Shown here one piece after another: positions 50,355 through 60,300 of a stretch of 64,000 nt of DNA. The stretch is from JBBTCX01 sp964494205. Lineage in GTDB: Bacteria > Planctomycetota > Phycisphaerae > UBA1845. Under the pieces are notes generated by a model. It saw only the letters and a list, made by a program, of their open reading frames with translations, made no database searches and was not told the origin of the DNA. The translations under genes were made by a program, and so were the position numbers. The stretch spans positions 434,001 to 498,000 of the forward strand of contig CAZBRD010000001.1 of assembly GCA_964494205.1 (NCBI GenBank), read 5' to 3'. The first letter of the stretch is position 1, and each line of letters opens with the position of its first letter.

Positions 50355-53300
50355 TTACTTATTCGTCTTGTGATGGTACAGCGTATCCGAAGTTCTACCG
50401 ATTCGCCATGAGATTGATCGGCCTTCTGAATCGCGGAACTTGGTGCGACTGTCCAGCGTGAACCTCAAGTCGCTGACAGCTCCATCCTCTTCTGATCCTT
50501 CCGGCAGTTCGTAAACAAATGTACCAAGGTAAGTCGGCGTTCGGTGGTCGACGCCGCCCGTCATTAACGCCCCAGCCAGACGGCCGCGAGCGAGGTCGGC
50601 GGCCGTAAATTCCTCCAAGCCGAAAAACGCGAAATCTCGTCGGTCCTCCGCAACAAACAGTTGGCTGGGTAGTGGAGATCCTTCCCATTTCCTGTCCGGG
50701 ACCAAAGTGATTTCATAGCCTCTTAAGTCCTGGATTTGGCGTGTAAAGAGCTCGATGGTGATGATCTCTCGCTCCTCGTGTGATTCGTACGATTCGCGAA
50801 GTTCGATTTCGATCGGTGCGACACCGGATTTTTCGATGTTTGAATCCCCAATCAATGATCTTTGATTGCGACCCGGTTCTTCTGGATCGGGAACGTTGGG
50901 AATGGCAGCACCGCCACCACTGCCACAGCAGTAGTCTGCCCCAGTGAAGGCCGAGAGGACCCAGAGAATATCATCGAGCGAAATGACTCCGTTGCCGAAG
51001 CAAGGGTGGAGGTCTCCCAGTGGGCAAGACGAGAAATTGGCAAATCCGTTGAGTGTGCACAGGATATCGTCAATAGTCACTGCACCATCGAAGGGTGTTT
51101 TGACGTCCCCGAAAACGCTTGGGCAATCGGAGATGGTCAGAATGCAGGACGAACCAATATTGAACGGAATCGGTATCTCGACGCCTTCGCGCAGAAACGT
51201 CTGCATGGGATCATTGACGATCGAAATCTGGAACGTGCTGCCCGCCTCCGCGTCTGGCGAGACTTGGAGAGTATACGTCGCGAGGTATTTCTGAGCGGCA
51301 GGAACCTCCACTTGCGTCTGTATCGCGGAAGCAACGAGGCTGTTCGCGCAATCGTCGGCTGCAAACGAAGTGAGGTCATGAAATACATAGTCCGTTCGGT
51401 CAATATCCACGAAGACGGCACCCGGACATGCCAGCGAAACAGTTCCTACACCGGATAGCGGCGTAATCGAAATCTGTGCCTGATAACCTTGAAGGTTGAT
51501 AACCTGGCTTAGGAACAAGTTCAGTTCAGTACCACCACCGGCTGGTGCTCCTTGCGACACTAATTGGCAGGACATGGTGCCGTACGTTTGGCAGGTGTCA
51601 TTCGATTCCTTGCATGCCTGCGGGCAAGGATCGGAACCGTCCACGCATGCCCCGTTTGAGCAGGTTTCTGTTCCGTTGCAGTACAGCCCATCGTTGCAAC
51701 TCGCGTTGTTCAGCACAGTAAGGTTGGCGATCGCGCTAGTGTCATTGCCCATCGAGTTTGACACGAAACAAGTGTAGGGTGCGACGTCAGAGGGTTGTGC
51801 GTTGTTGATCGTGAGGGTCGGCGATGTAGCACCCATGATGTTCACGCCGTTCTTGCGCCATTGATAGGAAATCGGGTTTGCTCCACTCGCCACGACGGTG
51901 AACATTGCTTGAGAACCCTGACAAACACTCTGATTAGTCGGTTCCTGGATAATGGAAGCCGCCTGTCCTTCAAGGTATTGCTGAACCTGCGAGTAATAAT
52001 TGGCGAACGCGCCGTCTACCGTGGCGTTAGCTTCGCCTGGCCCGTTCTGACATGGATTTCCAGGATTGGAACCGCACGCACCAAACAACTGCCCCACAAT
52101 CTGGCCGGAGCCATTGATCACGGGTGAACCGCTGCTTCCGCCGTCAATCGCGCCGGTAATGTCGCGACTGTAGATAAAATTGCCACGCGGTAATCCTCCG
52201 CAGGCACCGAAGACAGTGTCGACGTTGTGCTGCGAATAGACTTGAGGGCCAAAGTTGGGGTTGCTGATGCGATAGAGCTGGGTGCCGCCCGAAAACGCAA
52301 CTGAAGTCGCGGAATAACCCATGAAAACGGATCCCGCGGGTGGATTCGAGTTCAATCGCAGCAGCGTGAAGTCCTGAGCGGAGTTGGTTGTTTTCAGGAC
52401 GGAGCCGATATTTTTCAAAGCCCAAGTGCCACTGTTCGGGCACGTGCCATTGCACGTGGAAGTTCTAAATCGCCAGAAAAACTCTACGGTTGCTGCCGCA
52501 GGGTTCGTGCTGAGGCAGTGGTTGGCTGTGATGAAGAAGTTGCTTTCCGACGGGTTGGTATCAGTGACCAGGCCGCCCGAGCACGTAAACACATCTCCAC
52601 TGATCACGAATTCCATCAAGGCGATGGCATCCTTGGCGCCGGTCACCTCTGGAACACTGAAGCAGGTTGCATCTTCGAGGCACGTTGGATTGCCGCAAAA
52701 ACTACCAAGCGCGATGTTCACGGAATCAACGAACTCCGGACTGATGTGCGCGATTTCGGAAACATCGAATCGGATCGCTTGCATGTTTGCATTGCCCGGG
52801 ATGTAGAGCTGCAGGTAGCCCTGCGAATCGAAGACGGATTCCGTCCAGAATTCGCCGGTTCCGTTCATTCCGAGTCCGGCGTAGGGACCGTAAGCTTCTC
52901 CGTTGAGGCTGAAGAAGAACAACTCAGCACCAGCCGGCAAATTCATGTTCTCGATATGAACTCGAATCGCACCGGCTTCCGGCGACGAAAGTCGTAGCGT
53001 CCACACGAAACTACCGTTGGCCAAGCGAACCAAAGTACCTGAGTGGTGCGCGCCCGGCGTTCCCAGGTCGTTGGGGTTGAGACCGTTGATGACGACGCGA
53101 GGATTGATCGCACGCACAGTTCCAATCTTCAAAGGGCGTTGGTCCGAGGGTTGCGCCAACTCGTTTCGCTCGGCCTCGGTCAAAGTAATTCCAACACCGC
53201 CAGCAGCGCCGACGTTGGGCATGTCTGTTGTCAGCCGTTGGTGCAGATCGGCCTGCAATTGCTGGTATTCGTCAAGCGTGATGCCATCGGCAGCGATGGT

Positions 53301-53429
53301 CATCGGGGCTTCGCCGGCTGTGGGCTTGACGATGTTCGAACCGTAGGCCGATTCATGAGCTGCCGCCAAAACCAATAACAATAAAATCGCCGTGCCGAAT
53401 GGGCGCGACGGGAAGCGCATAATCCCCAT
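50355..53429 (-). CDS. Secreted trypsin-like serine protease with Ig, cohesin-like and dockerin-like modules
   Basis: I start at ATG 53429 (1024 residues), which has GGGGGAT six bases upstream; the frame extends to 53495. A signal peptide (about 1-30) and a propeptide-like beta region (to about 260) lead to a trypsin-fold domain with His304 (ITANHC), Asp353 (AQDFTLL) and Ser433 (GGSSGSP). The paired cysteines are reminiscent of lysyl-endopeptidase-like proteases. An Ig-like domain follows (about 493-570; SYQWRKNGVNI, APYTCFVSN), then a CNG-ETC repeat, a cohesin-like domain (about 618-770), a cysteine-bearing dockerin-like pair (about 770-833) and a second cohesin-like domain (about 876-1010). 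Everything after the protease aligns with the upstream metzincin gene. The stop-to-start gap to that gene is 66 bases, so they are probably one operon. Confidence 0.9.
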   Translation of the reverse strand: MGIMRFPSRPFGTAILLLLVLAAAHESAYGSNIVKPTAGEAPMTIAADGITLDEYQQLQADLHQRLTTDMPNVGAAGGVGITLTEAERNELAQPSDQRPLKIGTVRAINPRVVINGLNPNDLGTPGAHHSGTLVRLANGSFVWTLRLSSPEAGAIRVHIENMNLPAGAELFFFSLNGEAYGPYAGLGMNGTGEFWTESVFDSQGYLQLYIPGNANMQAIRFDVSEIAHISPEFVDSVNIALGSFCGNPTCLEDATCFSVPEVTGAKDAIALMEFVISGDVFTCSGGLVTDTNPSESNFFITANHCLSTNPAAATVEFFWRFRTSTCNGTCPNSGTWALKNIGSVLKTTNSAQDFTLLRLNSNPPAGSVFMGYSATSVAFSGGTQLYRISNPNFGPQVYSQHNVDTVFGACGGLPRGNFIYSRDITGAIDGGSSGSPVINGSGQIVGQLFGACGSNPGNPCQNGPGEANATVDGAFANYYSQVQQYLEGQAASIIQEPTNQSVCQGSQAMFTVVASGANPISYQWRKNGVNIMGATSPTLTINNAQPSDVAPYTCFVSNSMGNDTSAIANLTVLNNASCNDGLYCNGTETCSNGACVDGSDPCPQACKESNDTCQTYGTMSCQLVSQGAPAGGGTELNLFLSQVINLQGYQAQISITPLSGVGTVSLACPGAVFVDIDRTDYVFHDLTSFAADDCANSLVASAIQTQVEVPAAQKYLATYTLQVSPDAEAGSTFQISIVNDPMQTFLREGVEIPIPFNIGSSCILTISDCPSVFGDVKTPFDGAVTIDDILCTLNGFANFSSCPLGDLHPCFGNGVISLDDILWVLSAFTGADYCCGSGGGAAIPNVPDPEEPGRNQRSLIGDSNIEKSGVAPIEIELRESYESHEEREIITIELFTRQIQDLRGYEITLVPDRKWEGSPLPSQLFVAEDRRDFAFFGLEEFTAADLARGRLAGALMTGGVDHRTPTYLGTFVYELPEGSEEDGAVSDLRFTLDSRTKFRDSEGRSISWRIGRTSDTLYHHKTNK

Positions 53430-53495
53430 GTGAGATCCCCCTAAAAAATAATACCGATGCTCCGATTCATTCCCTAGAGCTAACGAAAGAACCAA

Positions 53496-56400
53496 TTAAT
53501 TATTGTGGCCAGCGCGATGTCGGGTCGATGATGGGGCGTCAACGACGACGGCATCACGGATCTGCCACTCCACTTCATTTCCATTTGTGTCGCGCAACAT
53601 CGTCTCGCTGTGGCGAATTTGCGCTTTGATGTCAATGCCGGTACTCCGCAGCTCGCGCGTCGAAACCGCAAATGTTCCGAGATGTCGCGGCGCAACCGTG
53701 CTGACGCCGTCGGTCAAAGTGGCGGCAGCGAGTCTCCCACCCTTCAGGTCATGGGCTACGAATGGTTCATGACCGGCGAAGATGAACTCCGGACGATCGG
53801 TATCAACGTTCACTTGGGAAAGTGTGACTCGTTTGCCACGGGCATCGGTCACATCGATAGCCACCTGATACCCATGCAGGTCGGCGACGTCGTCGATGAA
53901 CGTATCGAAATAAGTTGTGTCGCCGTCAACGCGGGATTCCAACCAGAGTCTCGTTTCCGTTGTGGCCGAAACCGTAGTGCGTTGGATTGGGCGCGACGAC
54001 GTCACTTCGCGTTCAGTCGAGGTGGCCGAGTCGTTTCCGCCGGATGCGCCTCCTCCTCCACCACAACAATGATCTACTCCGCCAAACGCAGCCAGCACCC
54101 AGAGGATATCATCCAGCGAAATGACGCCGTTTCCAAAGCAAGGTTGCAGATCGCCCAAGGGGCAATTGCTGAAGTTTGAGAATCCGGCAAGCACGCAAAG
54201 GATGTCGTCGATGTTTACGATTCCATCGAGCGGTGTCTTTACGTCACCGAAAACACTGGCGCAGTTTGAAACTGTGAGGATGCACGGTGCTCCGATGTCG
54301 AACGGGATTGGTTGCTCGAGGCCCTCTCGCAGGAACGTCTGCGTCGGGTTATTGACGAGCGAGATCTGGAACGTGCTACCTTCATCCGCGCCGGGTGAGA
54401 TTTCAAGTGTGTATGTGGCCAGGTATTTTGGAGAGACGGGCACTTCGACAGGATTGAACACGGCTGAGGCAATCGAACGATTGTCACAATCAAGCGCGGC
54501 AAAAGAGGTTTCGCCGGCGAACACGTAATCGGGTCGACCGTTATCAATGAAGGCGCCGTCAGGGCATGCGACCGAAACGGTGCCCGTGCCGGTCAATGGT
54601 GTGATTGCGATCTGTGCCTGATAGCCAACCAGACCCAAGACTTGACTCAGATATAATTCCAAATCGACAGTTCCACCAGATGGTGCAGACGTCGTAACCA
54701 GTTCGCACGACATGGTGCCAAACGGTTGGCATGTGTCGTTAGATTCTTTGCAGGCTTCAGCGCAAGGGTCTGCATTGTCAACGCAGGCGCCAGCCGCACA
54801 TGATTCAACGCCATTGCAAAACATGCCATCGTTGCAAGTGGCGTTAGTGAGTACCGTCAGCGTCGCGGGGTCACTCTCTGAGCTTCCCTGTGCATTGGAC
54901 ACGACACAGGTGTACGAGCCGGCATTGGCTGGGTTCGCCGGGTTTATTGTCAGCGTGGGCGAAGTTGCCCCGCCGATGTTTACATTGTCCTTCTGCCACT
55001 GGTAGGTGATTGGTGTAGAACCGCCAGCCTGAACAGTGAACGCAGCCGACGCGCCCTGGCAAACCGTGAGGCTCGCTGGCTGTTGCGTTACCACAGCCGG
55101 TGCGATCGCCGCGATCTGAACATTATCGATGAACCATTCATCGTTGGTTTCATTTACTTCGGCACGGAACCTCAGGCGGAATTCGTTATGGAACGCATTC
55201 GCCGGCAGCGAGTGCGATTGAGAAGTGAAAGTGCTCTGGTTGATGCCAGTCGATGTCACTCGATTGAGTTCGTTCCAAAGGTTGTTGGTGCCAAAATACT
55301 CGACGACAAGTTGCTCGCCACTCTCTACGCCAGAGTGTTGAGTAAAGTAAGTCACTGTGCCTTGCGTTTGGCCGGCGAACTGAATGAAGTTCGTGCGTAT
55401 TTCATCATCCTGATACGTGCCTGACCCCGCAGCGTCCAGATTGATAGAGTTTGGTGAACTGGTTTCGTTGGACGCATTGGTGCTGCTCGTAGCGCCGTTG
55501 ATGTAGGACCACAATGAAGCGGACAGCGTGCCCGAAGGAATGTCATCAAAGAACGGAAGGGGAAGCGGGTCTGCCAAGTCGGAGAGGCAGGAGCTGCTGT
55601 TCTTGTGGTTGACGATGGCAGTCTCTTCTGTGCAGCCAAAGCTTGTGATAATCCCCGAACAGCCGCCCAGACCGGAACACATGATGCGGCAGCAGTTAGT
55701 GCAACCTGAACATCCGTTGCAGTGCGACGCACTATAGTTATGCCCGATTTCGTGGGCACTTAACGCCGCGCGGCTGTTGATTGAGCTGGTGAAGCGTGAT
55801 TCCACGACGCTATAACCCAACCCCGACGGCGTATCGCAAACTGCGGCGAGCCACGCCACGCCAATGACGAAATTGGGAGAAACCGAAATATCTTTGCCGG
55901 TGAAAAGCTCTGCGATGTCACGACGAATTTGCGTCTGCGGGCTCGACGACCAATGAGCTCGAAACTGATCGAGCAACGTGCCATAGTCACTCGAAGTGTA
56001 GGGGGCGCCGCTGACCGTGCGCACGATAGCCGTCGTGATTTCATACGTCACACCGATCGTCGCAACTTCATAGCGCGACTCCATGATGTTGACGATGTTC
56101 TCCATGTCAGCCAGCGTGTTGTTTACGTTGGAACCGTTTAGCACGTAGAACTCGAAGTCCGCGTCGACGCCAAGATCGGTTATCTTCAGGCCTGTGCCCG
56201 CGACACCGCCATCTGCATTGACTCGTCCAAGTGCACGCTGTTCCATTTCCGCGGTGACGCCGCATCGATGGTTCACGTCATCGAACCAATCGCTGTCCTT
56301 GTACACCACGTGCTCGCCAAATGGGGCGTCGAGACCGAGGTTCTGAAGAGATTGAATCACATACGCTTCGTCTTCGGTCGTAATCACGCCGTCGAAACGT

Positions 56401-56819
56401 CCATCATGCAACGAACCGCGAACGGTCGCCTGTGGATGCTCCGCGACGCTGCCTTTGAGCGTGCGGATCTGTGCCGGCTCCACCTGCACCAACGGTCCAT
56501 TCTCTTCATATTGAACAAGCAGTCTGAAATCATCCGAACGAAGCGTGTGACGCTGAAGTTGCAACGTCCACGGCTGTCCCTCGATCAAGACAGTGGTGGT
56601 GACGGTGCCCATGAAAGGGTCTTCTTCGAACACCGGAGTTTGAATGGTTGACTCGCGGATGCTTAGAGTCTCGTTGACTTGCTTCGCCGTAAACTGCGCC
56701 GGCGCAAGTTCGTATGCCTGGCCATACGTTGACGTATCGATTAAGACTGCGAAAGCGAGAAAAAGTACTGAGCTGGTGAACAAACTCCCCCGACGACCAT
56801 CGATCATTCCTGACTTCAT
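53496..56819 (-). CDS. Secreted metzincin metalloprotease with Ig, cohesin-like and dockerin-like modules
   Basis: The 1107-residue protein has a signal peptide (about 1-34) and a pro-region. The reprolysin-like zinc protease domain (about 206-410) has the motif HEIGHNYSASH, with zinc ligands H356, H360 and H366, catalytic Glu357 and a Met-turn candidate IMCSG. A MAM/jelly-roll-like domain (about 416-570) follows, then Ig-like (about 573-652; YQWQKDNVNI, GSYTCVVSN), a CNG-ESC repeat, cohesin-like (about 703-855), a dockerin-like pair (FGDVKTPLDGIVNIDDILC, NGVISLDDILWVL) and a second cohesin-like domain (about 953-1093). By family it is an extracellular endopeptidase. It is the probable first gene of an operon with the trypsin-like protease. 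The ribosome-binding site GGGAAG is moderate. Confidence 0.9.
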   Translation of the reverse strand: MKSGMIDGRRGSLFTSSVLFLAFAVLIDTSTYGQAYELAPAQFTAKQVNETLSIRESTIQTPVFEEDPFMGTVTTTVLIEGQPWTLQLQRHTLRSDDFRLLVQYEENGPLVQVEPAQIRTLKGSVAEHPQATVRGSLHDGRFDGVITTEDEAYVIQSLQNLGLDAPFGEHVVYKDSDWFDDVNHRCGVTAEMEQRALGRVNADGGVAGTGLKITDLGVDADFEFYVLNGSNVNNTLADMENIVNIMESRYEVATIGVTYEITTAIVRTVSGAPYTSSDYGTLLDQFRAHWSSSPQTQIRRDIAELFTGKDISVSPNFVIGVAWLAAVCDTPSGLGYSVVESRFTSSINSRAALSAHEIGHNYSASHCNGCSGCTNCCRIMCSGLGGCSGIITSFGCTEETAIVNHKNSSSCLSDLADPLPLPFFDDIPSGTLSASLWSYINGATSSTNASNETSSPNSINLDAAGSGTYQDDEIRTNFIQFAGQTQGTVTYFTQHSGVESGEQLVVEYFGTNNLWNELNRVTSTGINQSTFTSQSHSLPANAFHNEFRLRFRAEVNETNDEWFIDNVQIAAIAPAVVTQQPASLTVCQGASAAFTVQAGGSTPITYQWQKDNVNIGGATSPTLTINPANPANAGSYTCVVSNAQGSSESDPATLTVLTNATCNDGMFCNGVESCAAGACVDNADPCAEACKESNDTCQPFGTMSCELVTTSAPSGGTVDLELYLSQVLGLVGYQAQIAITPLTGTGTVSVACPDGAFIDNGRPDYVFAGETSFAALDCDNRSIASAVFNPVEVPVSPKYLATYTLEISPGADEGSTFQISLVNNPTQTFLREGLEQPIPFDIGAPCILTVSNCASVFGDVKTPLDGIVNIDDILCVLAGFSNFSNCPLGDLQPCFGNGVISLDDILWVLAAFGGVDHCCGGGGGASGGNDSATSTEREVTSSRPIQRTTVSATTETRLWLESRVDGDTTYFDTFIDDVADLHGYQVAIDVTDARGKRVTLSQVNVDTDRPEFIFAGHEPFVAHDLKGGRLAAATLTDGVSTVAPRHLGTFAVSTRELRSTGIDIKAQIRHSETMLRDTNGNEVEWQIRDAVVVDAPSSTRHRAGHNN

Positions 56820-57307
56820 GATTCTTCCCTAAGACACAATTTGACAGTTTCCGATGGGCCCATCGAAGCGCGGGAAGCAAATCCCCGAGCCTTTGACAGG
56901 TGCATCGCCCCCACAAACGACCTATAGGCGCGCCTTGCGGCGCATGGGATGTACGCTCGAATCTGAGTGCAGGGGAATTGCGCGACTCTCTTTGACAGCG
57001 CAGATGCACCCAATTCTTGGTACTACGCACCCCTGACGCAGGACTTGGACAAGGCACGTCCATGCAGTTCGTGCTACTTGATCCACGTCCCAAAACGTGT
57101 TCTATCGTAACTCAACGCAACGGTTTACGGAAGCTAGAATTGGCGCCGACATAGCGAAATTAGCCGATTTCAAACCAAGCTTTATCTTGTGAATCAAGTG
57201 TGCAGGTGGTTTAGGTGGCTGGTTGTTCCAGAAAAGAGAATCGCTCGCTTCGGTCAACCGAAGCGAGCGATTCGATGGTTGTTAACTGTTAACTCCGTTT
57301 CGTGCTC
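56820..57307. other. Intergenic region between the dehydrogenase and metzincin genes
   Basis: These 488 bases contain the strong terminator at 57238-57273 and, presumably, the promoter of the protease operon, which I could not pinpoint. No gene is credible. Confidence 0.5.
57238..57273 (-). terminator. Intrinsic terminator after the sugar dehydrogenase fusion gene
   Basis: A perfect 16-bp stem (gaatcgctcgcttcgg with ccgaagcgagcgattc) and the loop tcaa lie 35 bases after the stop. On the minus strand a short T-rich run, tctttt, follows. Confidence 0.9.
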
Positions 57308-60300
57308 TTACGGGCACGGAGCTGCACACGGGAACGGGTCACCACTGAACGCAGCGAGCACTTTCAGAATATCGTCAAGGTTGACGATTTCGTCAGGTTC
57401 GCAGCCATCCAGATCCACGGCCTGCAAGGTGCACAGGGTGAATGTGCCCGAGAATCCGTTAAGCACGCACAGAATGTCGTCAATATCGACGACGCTGCTG
57501 TTGTTCACGTCGCCCCATGGCCAAGTTGATGCCGTCGCGAGGCTCGACAATGTCGTACCCGGCGACGGGCCGCAATCAGCCTGAAGTCGATAAGTCTCCG
57601 ACGGAATGATCTCTTCGCCGTGGACGTGTACCGTACCCCACGCAGCTTGGGTCTGGTAAACGGGGCTTAACCCGAGCGTACCATCCGCTTGTACGTACAT
57701 GTTCACGCAGCCCACTTGCAGATCACCCGGTAGGCCCGTCACGCGAAGAGCGATTGGGTCCGGATTCAGCGCGGGAACCACGTTGATGTATCGCGGGCCT
57801 GCTGATTGCACCGTCGGCGGCGGGCATGCTGAAACAGAGAACGAACATGTTCCGGCAATGGCATACGCGATCGGGTCATCTCCCGAATCGCGGAGGAACG
57901 TATCCGGCTTGGCCATAATCGAGATTTCAAAGGTCGATCCCGGAATGGCATCCGCCGAAACGTTCAGGGTGTATTCACTGAGGTAGTAATTGCCGGCAGC
58001 GATAGGAATGCCTGCAAAGACGGCTGATGCAGCACGATCTTCCGGACAACTAAACGCAAGGAAAGAGGTTTCGCCGGCAAAAATGTAATCCGGTCGGTCC
58101 TCGTCAATGAAAATGCCGTCCGGGCAATCAGTCGAAACCGATCCGGTGCCTGAGGTGCGAGCCATGTCGAGGCGTACCTCGTACCCGCGCAGTGACGGAA
58201 TCGGTCCGCTCAAATTGATTTCCAGCGTTACCTGTCCGCCCGGCGCAGCATCGCCCGAGGTCATTTCGCAACTCAAGACTGGAATTGTGATGCAAGCATT
58301 TGCGAGTTCATCACAAATCTGAACGGCAGTGCACGGCGGCGTACCGGACTCGCAAAGTCCCGAACCGAGATTACACGTTTCGGCACCGTTGCAGAACTCG
58401 CCGTCGTCACACTGACCGTTTGACGTGCAAAGCTCGCAATCATCCGGAATGCCGTTGTAATCTTCGTCTACCTGAGTGCCCGCTTCCAGTTCGCAAGCGT
58501 CTGTGACGCTGTCATTGTCGCAGTTCGCCAGTCCCGTATTGCACTCGTCCGGAACGCGGTCAGGACGGCCGCGGCTGTTGCCGGAATCGGCCAGGAATGC
58601 TTCGAGATCGGCAAAGTCCTGATCGTCAAACTCTGCAAACGCACCGCCCGGGTGTTGGGTTGGCGGCCACAGCATGTTCCAGATTTCAACGCGGCTGTGA
58701 TTACGCAGGCTCGGACCTGGGAAGCCCATACCGCCTTGACCCTGGTTATTGTGACAGCCGAAGCAGAACATGCTGATGATGACCTGACCGCCTGAGGCAA
58801 CACCGACCGGACCGCCTTCGCAGTCTTCGCTGGTGCCGTCGGCAATATCGCATTCGTCAGGGATATCGTTGTTGTTGCAATCCTCACTCGTGCCCAACGT
58901 CAAGTCATCTTCATCGTCCACGCCGTTATCGTTGCAGTCGGTGATCGGCGGACATGGGTTGCTGCCGTTGTTCGTAATGGATAGTGACCAATGATCGATC
59001 GATCCGGTGTCACTGCCGACGAAGTCCGCGGCAGAGATGATCCAAGCGCCTTGCTTGTCCATACCGTCGAACGCACTCAGCGGATTGTTGGGCACATAAC
59101 TTGGCGGAGATGCTACGCCGCCGGCCACATTGATGTCCTCGATGCTGCCACCAGTGGCTTCGTCATCGAGCACGATGTCGAACCCGTCGTTGTCCCAGCC
59201 GAAATCAGGTGACGCTGGCAAGCCCGGTCGGTCAATGACGGTCACAGTTGTCGCGCCGTGTTGCACGCGCACGACCAGGTCGCCGTTCCAGGTGTGTGGC
59301 AGAATCACTCCGAGATTTACGTCGTTGATGATGCCGCTATCCGGAACATTGAATGTGTGGCTGACAAAAGCGCCGGTGCCGTCAGGAATGCTGACAACCG
59401 GACTTACACTAATGTCGTAGTTTTTCGCGGCCCCGCCGGTTTCGCATTCGTCCGGAATGCCATTGGCGTTGCAATCGTCGCTGGTGCCGAGTGAAATATC
59501 TGTCGTATCTGCCACGCAGTTGTTGTTGCAATCCGTCGGGGTGACTGCAAAGTCGTCAACACCGGCTTCAACGACCGAGCCGCCGTTTGCAGCAAGGTCT
59601 TCCGCGATGAATCGCACTCTCACCTGGTTATTAGGAGTGACAAACGTCGACACATCGAATTCATGCTGAATCCAACCGCCCGATGTTCCCGCACCCGATG
59701 GGCCAATCGTTTCGACGTTGACCCACGAACTGCCGTTGTTGTTCGAAACATCGACGCGGAAGGTCTCGGTATTGGGAGCCGCACCCGCTGCGTTGGAGTA
59801 CCAGCGCCAATAGCTGATTGTTCCGCCGCCAGTCAGGTCAAGTGTGGGCGAAGTGAGCGTTGTGGTGCCATTGTCAATGTCGTTGTCACCCACGCCGCCG
59901 CCCGCGACACCCTGGCCCGTTACGTAGCAAAGTGTGCCAGTTGCACTGTGGTCATCTTCCGGCTGAGCTGCTGAACCGACTGGGTCTACACGAGTCCAGT
60001 TGCCAGTGGTCGCTCCGCTGGTCACTGTCCAGCCGAGGTTGTTCTGGAAGTTGTCGCTGAAGCTGGCAGGGACGCACGCAATCGATTGGCAGCTTGCGTC
60101 GCAAGTGGCCGTGCTGGGCGGTTCGCATTCTTCACCCGCTTCGACAACTCCGTTACCGCAGGCAGGGCCAGTATCGGGCACGATTTTGTAAACGCCGCCG
60201 TTGCTGATGCTGCAGTAATAAAGTTCGCCGTCGCCGTCTTCACCGAAGGACACAATACCTGCGATAGCACCCGCGTTTGGAGCAAGTTCCGCTGTTCGGT

